The position numbers were made by a program, and so were the translations under genes. From assembly GCA_010692425.1 (NCBI GenBank), contig JAAHHJ010000029.1:1-64000 (forward strand): 64,000 nt of DNA, written 5' to 3'. The stretch comes from Symploca sp. SIO3C6 (GTDB lineage: Bacteria > Cyanobacteriota > Cyanobacteriia > Cyanobacteriales > Coleofasciculaceae). Under the pieces are notes generated by a model. The model saw only the letters and a list, made by a program, of their open reading frames with translations. It was not told where the DNA came from and made no database searches. Of the stretch, positions 36,527-45,441 are shown piece after piece (the stretch's first letter is position 1; each line of letters begins with the position of its first letter).

Positions 36527-36775
36527 TAAGAAGTAATGAGTATAAGTAATCATTTTTTTGTGGTCATTTATTACTTGTATTCATAACATTTGTAGGATTC
36601 TTCTTTCTGTTTGATCTAATTTTAGTTTGTACCAGCATTGATCTGAAAAACAAGTCTTATATTTTTGTAAAAAACATAAAATTCTATAAAGAAAATAAGA
36701 ATTTGTAGTTGAAGTTTAAAATAAGATTTGGGCTCATAGTAAATTGTTAAATCTTTGTATTTAGTGGAAACTCCT

Positions 36776-37312
36776 ATGCTATACCAAAGTAATGTTCAAG
36801 TGGCTATGCATCCCCGTACTTATGGAACACAAGAAACTATTACAGCTGAACACAGTTATAGTTGTCAGCGTGATCAGGAAAATAAGAGATATTTCCAAAG
36901 GAGAATCAGGAAGCAGCAACCAGCCGAGATAGCGGCCAAGATGCTAAAAACTATGGTTTTTCATGGACAAGGCATGCCTCCAAGGAGATTTTGTCGCCGT
37001 TGGTTTGGACTAGAAGCAATCAATGAATACGGACAACCCCTTCATCAGGAATCTTACATAGTCATGCTTGAATCTGAGCATGGCTATCGGGAGAAATGCA
37101 TCAACTTAATTGCCAGGATTCTGAAGATTAAACCTAATACTATTCACCGTTGGGGGAAAGGAGTTGAATTTGACAAAATTCCCCCAGATAAACGACAGCA
37201 ATACGAAATGTATCTTGGTTATGTTGATACTCTGAGGATGATTACCACAAGTTTAGCAGGATTAGAAGGAAGTTTATTAGAGGGGCTATTGCATCGTTTA
37301 GAAATTAGTTAA
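36776..37312 (+). CDS. Conserved hypothetical at the edge of the RiPP locus
   Basis: This 178-residue basic, soluble protein (from ATG 36776; an in-frame TTG at 36755 would add 7 residues) has Arg/Lys-rich helices and a segment INLIARILKIKPNTIHRWGKG that looks like a helix-turn-helix recognition pair. No named family is recognised. It is the first gene of the + strand run leading into the double-cNMP protein, 211 bp away, so it could be a regulator, but this is inference. Confidence 0.55.
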   Translation: MLYQSNVQVAMHPRTYGTQETITAEHSYSCQRDQENKRYFQRRIRKQQPAEIAAKMLKTMVFHGQGMPPRRFCRRWFGLEAINEYGQPLHQESYIVMLESEHGYREKCINLIARILKIKPNTIHRWGKGVEFDKIPPDKRQQYEMYLGYVDTLRMITTSLAGLEGSLLEGLLHRLEIS

Positions 37313-37523
37313 GTATGATTCTGTACTCTCAAATTTTGGAGTAAATAAATCTCTATCTATCTAATTGATGACTATTGCTTGCAAAAAAACTTTTCCATGC
37401 AATAATTCAAGTTCTACCTTTGAATAAAGTTAAACAAATACTGTATCTAATACACAAAAAACTTGAATTATTAGAAAGCTTGTTTGTACTATTCAAATTA
37501 CTTCTAAATGGAGAAATAGCTCG

Positions 37524-38630
37524 ATGAGCCATACGCTTTTACGGGAACTCACTAATAGCGACATCAACTGGCTCATGGCTGTAGGTCAAAAACAAGAAGT
37601 AAAGTCTGGTCAGACCTTAATTCAAACTGGTCAAATGATCAAAACCCTTTACCTTATTATTGACGGCAGCCTGACAGTTTCAGTGCCGCAAGCTAGTGAC
37701 AACGCACTCAACCGCGCTTTTGCCCTTCTAGAGGAAACATCTGTTCTAGAAAGGGAGATAACTAGCCTACAGAGCGGCGATATTGCTGGGGATGAGCTAC
37801 TGCTTGAACTCAGAGCTGCTTCGACAAATGTCAAAGTAAAGCAGCCTTCCCGAATACTAGCAATTCCCCAAGAGCAATTGAGTGCCAAGCTCAATCAAGA
37901 TGTAGGTTTTGCTGCACGGTTTTACCGAGCAATCGCTCTTTTGATTTCAGAGCGCTTGCTGAAGCTGATGCAACAACTGCGCTCAGCGCGGTTTAGTCCA
38001 AATCAGTATCAGTCGCGAGAAGTCCTGTTTGCTTTTGGGGAACTTAACGACAGCGACATTGATTGGATGATTACTAACGGGAGTTGTCGGAGAGTGAAAG
38101 CCGGTATTCCCCTACTTCAAGAAGGTTTACCTGCCGAAGCACTCTATATCCTCCTTGAGGGAGCCATGATTGTAACTATTGCTGAGAGGGAAACTAGCCC
38201 TCTTGACTATGCTTTTGCCGCTCTCGATAACAGCGAAACTCCAATCCCAGAGCGAGAGATTACTACTCTAAGAGCAGGGGAGTTTATTGGTGAAATGCCT
38301 TTTGGTGATAATAGTCTTGCTTCCACCAGTGTTCGTGCAGTAAGCGATTCCCTGCTATTGTCAATTCCTGGGCAATTGCTTAGGGCTAAGCTACAGCAGG
38401 ATGTGGGCTGGGCAGCGCGATTTGAACGGGTGGTAGCTACTCTGGCCGCTCAGAGATTTCGGAATACTATCAATCGACTGGGTTATGGAAGACGCTTTTA
38501 TAGCAGTGGTCATAGCTTGGAGCCATACCTCATTTATGAGGATGAACTTAACCTCGATAGCCTAGATAAGTTGAATTTAGCAGGCTCCAGATTCAAATGG
38601 ATGGTTAACCGACTACAAGCAGTTGGTTAA
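37524..38630 (+). CDS. Double cyclic-nucleotide-binding protein, bacteriocin-transport-associated type
   Basis: This 368-residue protein has two CRP-like cyclic-nucleotide-binding domains in tandem (about 5-150 and 165-320). Both carry the characteristic insertion LREITSLQSGD/REITTLRAGEFIGE. There is no DNA-binding domain. Proteins with this double layout form a cyanobacterial family (TIGR03896-like) that recurs beside NHLM peptide exporters. GGAG lies 11 nt before the ATG. It begins the tight run cNMP - MinD-like - CRP-NHLP fusion, so its role is probably regulation or assembly of the export system. Confidence 0.85.
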   Translation: MSHTLLRELTNSDINWLMAVGQKQEVKSGQTLIQTGQMIKTLYLIIDGSLTVSVPQASDNALNRAFALLEETSVLEREITSLQSGDIAGDELLLELRAASTNVKVKQPSRILAIPQEQLSAKLNQDVGFAARFYRAIALLISERLLKLMQQLRSARFSPNQYQSREVLFAFGELNDSDIDWMITNGSCRRVKAGIPLLQEGLPAEALYILLEGAMIVTIAERETSPLDYAFAALDNSETPIPEREITTLRAGEFIGEMPFGDNSLASTSVRAVSDSLLLSIPGQLLRAKLQQDVGWAARFERVVATLAAQRFRNTINRLGYGRRFYSSGHSLEPYLIYEDELNLDSLDKLNLAGSRFKWMVNRLQAVG

Positions 38631-38726
38631 GAATAATAGTTATTGAAAACATGGACATGATCATCCCACTGGGATAGCCATGGCAAAAATTTATCTGTAG
38701 TGTCGCAATCAATCAGGAGTAGTTCT

Positions 38727-39485
38727 ATGTCCAAAATTATTTCAATTCACTCCTATCGGGGTGGTACTGGGAAAACTAACTTAACGGCAAGTTTAGCAGC
38801 AACTGTAGCAAGCTTTGGTAATCGAGTTGGCATTGTTGATACTGATCTTCAAAGTCCAGGGATTCCAGTATTATTCGGGTTTGATGAAACTAATATTGGC
38901 TATTCTCTAAATGATTACCTCTGGAATCGCTGTCGGCTTGCCCAAGCTAATTATGATGTGACTTCAGTACTTAGAAAACCAGCACCAAGAAGCTTGATTT
39001 ATCTGATTCCAGCCAGCATGAAGCCAGCAGAAATTGGTCGAGTGCTGCGGGAAGGTTACGATGTGAGACTTTTAGAGAAGGGTTTCCAAGATTTAATTGA
39101 TGAGTTGAAATTAGATTACCTGTTTATTGATACTCACCCTGGTCTTAGTGAAGAAATCTTACTCTCAATTACCATCTCTGATGTACTGGTACTAGTCATG
39201 CGGCCTGACCAACAGGATTTCCAAGGAACGGCGGTGACGGTGAACTTGGCTCGCAAGTTAAAAGTACCGAAGATGTTGCTGCTTTTAAATAAGGTAATTA
39301 AGTCCTTAGATCTTAGGTATGTGGAACAACAATTCGAGAGAAATTACAGTTTGCCCATAACAGGAATTCTGCCCTTATCACCGGAAATGATAGAGCTAGG
39401 AAGCCGAGGAATTTTTTGTCTAAAATATCCCAAGCATCCCTTAACTAAAGTAGTGGAAAAAACTGCGTTTCAGGTAATTAGTTGA
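38727..39485 (+). CDS. MinD/ParA-family ATPase
   Basis: This 252-residue deviant Walker-A ATPase starts MSKIISIHSYRGGTGKTNLT. The usual KGGxGKT has Arg in place of the first Lys. FIDTHPGLSEEIL is the Walker B region. ATG 38727 has AGGAG 7 nt upstream, so it is preferred to GTG 38700. The stop is one nt before the start of the CRP-NHLP fusion, so the two are translationally linked. Related ATPases place protein complexes at membranes or on DNA; here it may position the peptide exporter, which is inference. Confidence 0.85.
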   Translation: MSKIISIHSYRGGTGKTNLTASLAATVASFGNRVGIVDTDLQSPGIPVLFGFDETNIGYSLNDYLWNRCRLAQANYDVTSVLRKPAPRSLIYLIPASMKPAEIGRVLREGYDVRLLEKGFQDLIDELKLDYLFIDTHPGLSEEILLSITISDVLVLVMRPDQQDFQGTAVTVNLARKLKVPKMLLLLNKVIKSLDLRYVEQQFERNYSLPITGILPLSPEMIELGSRGIFCLKYPKHPLTKVVEKTAFQVIS

Positions 39486-39486
39486 A

Positions 39487-40653
39487 ATGAAAGACTCAAT
39501 TTGCTTAATCAGAGACTTTCTCTTGTCAGGTTTAATCAGAGACTTTCTCTTATCAGATAGAGATTTGTTAGATCAAGAAATGGCAATGATTAATCTGGTG
39601 GATGGTCAAGTTCTTTTTGCTCAGGGAGATACAGGAAATGACCTTTATCTGATTGAAAGTGGTCAAATCCAGCTCAATACCTATAATCAAGCAGGTCAGG
39701 AAATTACTCTCAATACTATCTCAGCAGGGGAACTTTTTGGGGAAATGGCATTAGTTGATGATCAACTCCGTGTCGTTAGTGCCGTTTCTCTTGGCTCATC
39801 TCGCCTCCTACGCCTGAAGCGGAATACATGCTGGCAGCGGCTACATAATTCTCCTGAGTTAAGCCAATTGATGCTCCAACTTCTGAATCAACGGATCCGT
39901 CACTTGATTGAATATATCGAGAAACTCACGGAGTGGACACAACTACTTATTGATGGGCAATATAGTCAAGTTATCAGAACTATTGAAGAGATAGAGGTCG
40001 ATTCTCAAGGAAATCGGGCTTGGGAAGCAGCAGCTAAATTCTTCAAGCAGATCATACAGACTATGCAAAAACCTGAAGAAAATCAGCACCAAGAAGTAGA
40101 AAAGCTCAAGCTAGAGGTTGATCAAGAAAAGCTTCAGCAACAGGTAGAAGAGATTGTTAGTACTGAATATTTTGAATATCTAAATAAGTTAGCTTCAAAA
40201 TTACGTACTGTGGGCAATACGGACAACGTTAGAGAAAGTCGGGGTAAGGTCATACCCTTACGTAAGTCAGTAGCTCATCTCAACTCAAAGAACAATTGGA
40301 GCTTGAACTCAAAAATCAAACAAGCTCTTTCTCAGGGGTTGAAGAAAAGATCAGAAATTTTAAATAGTTTAATTATGAAAGCCTGGGAAAATGAAGAATT
40401 TAGGCAGAAATTAATCGCTAATCCCAGAGAAGTATATGCAGTCAAGTTTGGATGTGAGATTCCAGAAGGTTTAGCAATTGATGTAATTGAGGAAACTTTG
40501 GATCATGTCAAAATAGTTTTACCTAGAAACCCGGCTTTAGAGATTACAGAGCAAGAACTATCTGAAGAATCACTAGATGCAGTATCAGGAGGTTGCTGGC
40601 TGGGTATGACAGATACTATCAATAAATCAGGTGCATTTTTTAGAAAGCCATAA
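39487..40653 (+). CDS. CRP-like domain fused to an NHLP RiPP leader and core peptide
   Basis: This 388-residue protein has residues 1-145 as a cyclic-nucleotide-binding domain (GELFGEMALVDD at 81-92), 195-225 as a charged coiled coil, and 282-369 as an NHLP (nitrile hydratase-like leader) segment: LIMKAWENEEFRQKL, IANPREVYAVKFG, IPEGLAIDVIEETLDH, IVLP, ELSEESLDAVSGG. After the double glycine (368-369) a core of 19 residues, CWLGMTDTINKSGAFFRKP, ends the protein. It contains one Cys, one Trp, and Ser/Thr for dehydration. The frame is uninterrupted. I know of no other such fusion; it may be a tethered precursor or a regulator that mimics one. Confidence 0.85.
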   Translation: MKDSICLIRDFLLSGLIRDFLLSDRDLLDQEMAMINLVDGQVLFAQGDTGNDLYLIESGQIQLNTYNQAGQEITLNTISAGELFGEMALVDDQLRVVSAVSLGSSRLLRLKRNTCWQRLHNSPELSQLMLQLLNQRIRHLIEYIEKLTEWTQLLIDGQYSQVIRTIEEIEVDSQGNRAWEAAAKFFKQIIQTMQKPEENQHQEVEKLKLEVDQEKLQQQVEEIVSTEYFEYLNKLASKLRTVGNTDNVRESRGKVIPLRKSVAHLNSKNNWSLNSKIKQALSQGLKKRSEILNSLIMKAWENEEFRQKLIANPREVYAVKFGCEIPEGLAIDVIEETLDHVKIVLPRNPALEITEQELSEESLDAVSGGCWLGMTDTINKSGAFFRKP

Positions 40654-40790
40654 TTTGGAGGAAATTGATTAATACTAATATCAACTCATTTAAATTAATT
40701 AGTTGGTTTCATGGAGTTAGTCTAATAGCTAAAACATTTATATAAGCAGAGCGTAACTACCAGTAATTAGTAAGTATAGCGAGTTGAATA

Positions 40791-41780
40791 ATGATTTCTA
40801 GTAATTGCCTTTTGGCCCAACGCCAGTCTCAATTTCCATGGCAGCAACAAGAGAAAATGCGGCTTACCGAGTTTTTGATGAATCATGTCCCAGATGCAGT
40901 TTGCTGGGTACAGCCAGACAAGCAACTGGTTTACGTTAATGATGAAGCTTGTAGTTTGTTTGGGTATTCCCGAGAGGAATTACTTTTGATGACTATCGAT
41001 CAAATATACCCAGACTTTTCACCTGAAGTTTGGTCACAATACTGGACAACGATTACAAAGCAAGATTCGCTCCAGGTGGAATCTCTACATCAAACTAAAC
41101 AAGGTCGAATTTTGTCAGTAGAAATTATTATTAGTTATCTCAATTACGACGGTAAAGAATATGGTTGTATCTGGAGTCGTGATATTACTGCTCGCAAACA
41201 GTTAGAAATAGCTCTTAAGAAGGCTCATCAACTTCTAGAGTGCAGATTTGAAGAGCGCACAGCCCAATTAAAGGAAGTCAATGAGCAATTATGTCGCGAA
41301 ATTGCTGAGCGTCAGCGGGCAGAGGTTGAACTCAAAAAACAAGTAGCTCTCAGTCACAGGTGTGTTGTTGAGTTACAGCAAGTGTCAGAACCACTCTTGA
41401 CTGAAACAGAGAGCCCATCTGCTTCCCAGTCGTTGTTTCCTAACTGTCCTCAGCTAAGTGAAGTCTTCAATTTTATTGAAAGTAATTATCAACAACCAAT
41501 TGGTTTAGGTGACGTAGCTAAAGCAGTTGGTTATTCCCCAGCTTACTTAACTGACTTAGTCAGACGCCTGACTGGACAAACGGTGTACCGCTGGATTGCT
41601 GAGCGCCGAATGACCGCAGCTTGCTCTTTGCTTCAAGAAACTGATCAGACAATAGATCAGATTGCAAAATCAGTTGGCTATCGCTACGCAGTTTGTTTCT
41701 TTCGTCAGTTTCGCCAAAGTTTCGGCATGACTCCTCAAGTTTGGCGCAATGCACAGCGAGAGTCAGAAGCGATAGATTGA
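40791..41780 (+). CDS. PAS-domain AraC-family regulator
   Basis: This 329-residue protein has an N-terminal PAS domain (about 25-135; VPDAVCWVQPDKQLVYVNDE), a heptad-rich linker (135-190) and a C-terminal AraC double helix-turn-helix (about 225-325; YSPAYLTDLVRRLTGQTVYRW and VGYRYAVCFFRQFRQSFGMTP). The PAS domain may sense redox or a small ligand. It lies between the CRP-NHLP fusion and the precursor genes and is the best candidate local transcription regulator of the RiPP locus. Confidence 0.88.
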   Translation: MISSNCLLAQRQSQFPWQQQEKMRLTEFLMNHVPDAVCWVQPDKQLVYVNDEACSLFGYSREELLLMTIDQIYPDFSPEVWSQYWTTITKQDSLQVESLHQTKQGRILSVEIIISYLNYDGKEYGCIWSRDITARKQLEIALKKAHQLLECRFEERTAQLKEVNEQLCREIAERQRAEVELKKQVALSHRCVVELQQVSEPLLTETESPSASQSLFPNCPQLSEVFNFIESNYQQPIGLGDVAKAVGYSPAYLTDLVRRLTGQTVYRWIAERRMTAACSLLQETDQTIDQIAKSVGYRYAVCFFRQFRQSFGMTPQVWRNAQRESEAID

Positions 41781-41817
41781 TACTTAGAAAAAAGAATGTT
41801 ATGGATAATCTGACTAA

Positions 41818-41878
41818 AAGTAATAAGTAATAAGTAATAAGTAAGAAATACTCTTGTTATTACTTATTACTTTTTAAT
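41818..41878. repeat. Inverted heptad tandem repeats
   Basis: AAGTAATAAGTAATAAGTAA is followed by the inverse run TTATTACTTATTACTT. It belongs to the heptad family also seen at 4984, 18172 and 56872. It lies downstream of the PAS-AraC gene. Confidence 0.85.
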
Positions 41879-41929
41879 TGGAATTTATCACCTAAAGAGT
41901 ATTTATAGCAGCTCTTTAGGTAATCGATA

Positions 41930-42046
41930 TATAGCAATTCTATTTCTAGCGTGAGATACACTTCTTTTTTTACCTGTGCGGTGTTCCCTATTAAGAACTC
42001 CCTAAAGTTTAAGGAGTGTACCTCATCAAGCAATAGAAACGCTATA
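41930..42046. mobile_element. MITE-like element, TATAGC family copy C
   Basis: The ends TATAGCAATTCTATTTC...GTGAGATACAC and GTGTACCTCATCAAGC...AACGCTATA are inverted. It is 117 bp long and sits immediately downstream of the subtilase gene. Another copy of the same family lies just upstream of that gene. Confidence 0.8.
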
Positions 42047-42070
42047 ACTGTTCAGGTTAACTGTCTGATT

Positions 42071-43672
42071 TTACTTTTTTGGATTGTTTTTTATTATAAA
42101 AACTGCACCTAAAGCACTAAATACTAACAGACCTAAAGCTGAAGATGGTTCAGGAACAGATTCTGTTGGTGTATTTAGTGTTCTGGCAGCATTGAGAGCT
42201 CCTACAGCATCAATCAATCCGTATCCAGTGGCAAAGTCAAATCCGCGATCAAATCCTGGAGTATCTGGATCATCCATGTCGAGAGCAGTTTCTTGCAAAA
42301 TTGAGTAGATTGTTTCAGGGTCTAGGTTGGGATTAGCCTCAAGCATCAGAGCTGCAACTGCTGCAACATGTGCAACAGATGCAGAGGTTCCGAAGAAGTT
42401 CGGAAAATTGTCTGTATCTTCAGGAATATCGAGTCCAAAGAAAGTAGTATTGACGCCATCAGGAGCTATAACCTCAGGCTTTCTCCGAATCTCAGGAGTT
42501 GCTAAGGGATTGCCGTCTGGATCTAACAAAATCGGGGAGCCTCCAGCTGAAGAGAAAAACTCTGGCTGAGCTGGATCTACACCAAATGCTGGAGTCTGAG
42601 TATACCTAGCTGCCCCAACTGTCAGAGCTCCATTAGCATTAGGATTACCGACTATAGTTCCACTAGCAGTGTTAAACTCATTGATTTGGAAGTCTCTACC
42701 TGCATCTACCACGTACTTAATCAAACCTGGAATAGGACCACTATTATTAGAAATTGCCAGGTTAAATAATTCACTTGTCGATCCTTCTTCGTTCAAGAAG
42801 TCTAATAACTCCACAGGATTTAGACCAATATTATCCTCAGTACTACTGGCCAACACATTGGTAGCGGAACTATCATAAAGCCAAATGTCGAGATCGTTGG
42901 GGGCTCCTCCACTACCATCAGCAAGTAAATATGGTGCAAGCCATTGGAAAGAGATTGTAGCTGCTTCACCTTGAGGTAATTTGATCTGCTGAAAAGTATC
43001 TACTTCTGGTCCTGGGTCAAAATCGTGTAATTCTCCCCCAAATATTGGTTCAAAAACACCACTGGGATTAAATGGACTTTCATAAGAAAGACTACCTTGA
43101 TTACCACCTGCAGCAAAAAAGGATACGGCTGAGGCACCAGGTCTAGACGCTACAGTATCAATAGCTTGAGCAACTATACCATCCTGAAACATAGGGTCGA
43201 AAGGAGAAGCTACATCAAATACAATTAAGTCAACTCCAGCGTCTGCCAGTGTGAAAATAGCGTTGGAAAATTCTACTGGACTAAATCCTGAGGTGTGAAA
43301 TATTAATTCAGCACCGGGAGCAACATCATGGATAATTTGTGCCAGGGCACGACCTTCGTCACTACCACCGCTTGGCATATCTTGTATTACGCTAAAATTT
43401 GTAGGCAGATCGCCACTGGCAACATCCGACACAGCTCCATTAAGATTGTTAAAGCTGTCTGATATTATCCCCACTTTCACACCGCTTCCATTGACATTAA
43501 AGCGAGATCTAGCGATGTTAGCTTTCATGGCAACATCACCTTGTGTAGTAGTTAATCCGCCACTGGTAAAAGTCATTGCCTCTACCTTCATTGCCAGGCC
43601 AAAAATGGCAGTACTGGTGGCGATTGCTACTGATGTGATAGTTTTATAGATAAGTTTCATAGACACAAACAC
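42071..43672 (-). CDS. S8-type (subtilase-like) protein with PEP-CTERM signal
   Basis: This 533-residue secreted protein has a signal peptide (about 5-33), a subtilase-like domain and a C-terminal PEP-CTERM anchor (VPEPSSALGLLVFSALGAVF then a basic tail). D72 (VGIISDSF), N191 (AAGGNQG, oxyanion) and S430 (FGTSASVAHVA) match the subtilase triad, but the expected HG motif is replaced by SDEGRAL with E106. This suggests a Glu in place of His or a non-canonical peptidase. ATG 43660 is an alternative start. It lies within the RiPP locus, but its leader-processing role is inference. Confidence 0.8.
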   Translation of the reverse strand: MFVSMKLIYKTITSVAIATSTAIFGLAMKVEAMTFTSGGLTTTQGDVAMKANIARSRFNVNGSGVKVGIISDSFNNLNGAVSDVASGDLPTNFSVIQDMPSGGSDEGRALAQIIHDVAPGAELIFHTSGFSPVEFSNAIFTLADAGVDLIVFDVASPFDPMFQDGIVAQAIDTVASRPGASAVSFFAAGGNQGSLSYESPFNPSGVFEPIFGGELHDFDPGPEVDTFQQIKLPQGEAATISFQWLAPYLLADGSGGAPNDLDIWLYDSSATNVLASSTEDNIGLNPVELLDFLNEEGSTSELFNLAISNNSGPIPGLIKYVVDAGRDFQINEFNTASGTIVGNPNANGALTVGAARYTQTPAFGVDPAQPEFFSSAGGSPILLDPDGNPLATPEIRRKPEVIAPDGVNTTFFGLDIPEDTDNFPNFFGTSASVAHVAAVAALMLEANPNLDPETIYSILQETALDMDDPDTPGFDRGFDFATGYGLIDAVGALNAARTLNTPTESVPEPSSALGLLVFSALGAVFIIKNNPKK

Positions 43673-43706
43673 TCAAATCATTAGTAGTAGTCAATTTTAA
43701 TAAAAT

Positions 43707-43811
43707 TATAGCGAGTTTCATACTCATAGAAGTACAAGAATTTTTACTTTTAGTCTACAGTCATAGGTTTGATATTTTAAGGTGTATCTCACAACTGCGA
43801 TAAATTCTATA
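43707..43811. mobile_element. MITE-like element, TATAGC family copy D
   Basis: The left end TATAGCGAGTTTCATACTC...AAGTACA and right end GGTGTATCTCACAACTGC...TTCTATA are inverted. It is 105 bp long, upstream of the subtilase gene and abutting the next element. Confidence 0.65.
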
Positions 43812-43814
43812 GGC

Positions 43815-43956
43815 TAAGTAGTCGGACATGAATTTTTGTTACTTTTTTAAGAAACATTACTTAATCAAGAAACATTACTTAGATTGAAAACCTTACTGTT
43901 GCCTGTTCCCTATTTACTAGTACTCACAGATAACTTTTATTTTGTCCGACTACTTA
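43815..43956. mobile_element. MITE-like element, AAGTAGTCGGACAT family
   Basis: TAAGTAGTCGGACATGAA at the left pairs with TTTTGTCCGACTACTTA at the right, giving a 142-bp non-coding element. The same end sequence (TAAGTAGTCGGACATAAA) appears twice more at about 49545 and 49840, flanking a stretch between lanM and the halogenase. Confidence 0.8.
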
Positions 43957-44042
43957 TGACCTCTGAGGCTTGAATCGAAGGTTGAATGATAGTTTGAGAA
44001 GGAGCACAATATTTTTTGTAATTCAACCAGTGGTTAGTCTAG

Positions 44043-44096
44043 AAAAAATAAACCCAGTGAAAAAAAGAATAATTCTTTCTCAAAATTCACTGGGTT
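44043..44096 (-). terminator. Rho-independent terminator after precursor 1
   Basis: On the - strand, AACCCAGTGA pairs with TCACTGGGTT and is followed by TATTTTTT. It lies about 145 bp past the stop of precursor gene 1. Confidence 0.75.
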
Positions 44097-44240
44097 GGAT
44101 AAGTCTGGGTCTAATCTTGATTACTAGAGTGCTGATTAAGTCATTTTAGTAAGAAAAGTAGATAGACTTGCCCTGATTAATCAACGCCAAATTAAGCTGA
44201 TGATTATAAGAAATTGGCTCTCTAAAAAGTTTACTTAGGC

Positions 44241-44420
44241 TTACATTACCTTTTTGTTGCCATTGTAGTAAGTGTAGTAATAGTAGGAACCATCACGTCT
44301 TCTAATCCTTTTAGTTACTCTTTTCCGAGAGGCAGACCACCATGAGCATTTACCACCGGCTACAGCTTCAAGAGCTTCATCAGTTAATTCGCCTTCATTT
44401 GTTTTCAGTTCATCAAGCAT
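44241..44420 (-). CDS. RiPP precursor peptide 1 (double-Gly leader, WW core)
   Basis: This small gene encodes 59 residues. The 23-residue leader MLDELKTNEGELTDEALEAV ends in AGG. The core of 36 residues begins KCSWWSASRKRVTKR, is strongly basic, and ends with a Tyr-rich segment SYYYYTYYNGNKKVM. The leader's ELTDEALEAVAGG matches leaders cleaved by C39 peptidases, and such a transporter is encoded 7 kb away. AAGGA lies about 10 nt before the ATG. One Cys, several Ser/Thr and paired Trp suit LanM cyclisation and halogenation by the neighbouring enzymes; that link is inference. Confidence 0.85.
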   Translation of the reverse strand: MLDELKTNEGELTDEALEAVAGGKCSWWSASRKRVTKRIRRRDGSYYYYTYYNGNKKVM

Positions 44421-44689
44421 TTGAATATTTCCTTAATGGGATTTCTTTGGTTTACATTTACTATCCTATTGCTGCTCATCCTCAAGGGTCAATTCTAATT
44501 CTTTCGGAAGATAATCAAAAAAAATATTATCCTCTTCTTACCATTAGTTTCCATTGGTTAGAGTTCGCCTACAGTGGTTTTTAGCTCGGTGGGCTATAGC
44601 CTAATTCTAATTTTTATCACCTTGGACTTGAGTCTAACTCTCTGTAGTCAACTCTTAGTAAGGGTTGAGACAATCATTTTAATCACAGC

Positions 44690-44738
44690 CCAAAAAATCA
44701 AACCCAACCCGGAAAGCATAGTGCTTTCTAGGTTGGGT
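44690..44738 (-). terminator. Rho-independent terminator after precursor 2
   Basis: On the - strand, ACCCAACCTAGAAAGCA pairs with TGCTTTCCGGGTTGGGT and is followed by TTGATTTTTT. The duplicated copy at 45442-45490 serves precursor 3. Confidence 0.7.
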
Positions 44739-44992
44739 GATCAGAGTTTGGGTTTAATCCTGATGACGAGAGTGCCAATTCAGTTACCTGAATAATTACA
44801 GGAGTTTAAACTAAGATTACAGCTAGTGTTGTGGACAAAATTCATTACCAAAAAACACTATACATAAATTGATTGTGGATTTAGTGTCAACTCCAGTAAT
44901 AATAAGAGATGTTAATCTATACACTCTTTGAGTAATCTCAAATCAGGATGCTGACGATTAATATAGCGACACCCTAAAAAGTTTACTTAGGC

Positions 44993-45172
44993 TTACATTA
45001 CCTTTTTGTTGCCATTGTAGTAAGTGTAGTAATAGTAGGAACCATCACGTCTTCTAATCCTTTTAGTTACTTTTTTCCGAGAGGCAGACCACCATGAGCA
45101 TTTACCACCGGCTACAGCTTCAAGAGCTTCATCAGTTAATTCGCCTTCATTTGTTTTCAGTTCATCAAGCAT
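44993..45172 (-). CDS. RiPP precursor peptide 2 (double-Gly leader, WW core)
   Basis: It is identical to precursor 1 except for one residue (Lys instead of Arg at core position 11, from a C/T change on the + strand), so the core begins KCSWWSASRKKVTKR. It lies within the second unit of the 752-bp tandem duplication. Leader, ribosome site and length (59 residues) are the same. The single change is a conservative basic swap, which suggests recent duplication rather than diversification. Confidence 0.85.
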   Translation of the reverse strand: MLDELKTNEGELTDEALEAVAGGKCSWWSASRKKVTKRIRRRDGSYYYYTYYNGNKKVM

Positions 45173-45441
45173 TTGAATATTTCCTTAATGGGATTTCTTT
45201 GGTTTACATTTACTATCCTATTGCTGCTCATCCTCAAGGGTCAATTCTAATTCTTTCGGAAGATAATCAAAAAAAATATTATCCTCTTCTTACCATTAGT
45301 TTCCATTGGTTAGAGTTCGCCTACAGTGGTTTTTAGCTCGGTGGGCTATAGCCTAATTCTAATTTTTATCACCTTGGACTTGAGTCTAACTCTCTGTAGT
45401 CAACTCTTAGTAAGGGTTGAGACAATCATTTTAATCACAGC

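Larger units (their letters stand above)
35759..36754. other. Gene-poor region upstream of the RiPP locus
   Basis: It contains a TATAGC-family element at 36418-36526 and a possible small ORF at 36129. Otherwise it is AT-rich sequence with no recognisable gene. CGGGGTTATAACCCC at 35871-35885 is a palindrome. A promoter for the downstream gene is likely but no clear -10/-35 was identified. Confidence 0.5.

Noticed and set aside
44342-44584. An 80-residue + strand frame duplicated at 45094
   Set aside because: It is antisense to the first and second precursor genes. The - strand frames have a leader, double Gly, ribosome site and terminator, and the third precursor keeps its protein pattern but not this + frame.
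44574-44795. A 73-residue hydrophobic + frame, duplicated at 45326
   Set aside because: It overlaps the terminator hairpins of the precursor units, has no ribosome site, and its identity between copies is explained by the 752-bp duplication.
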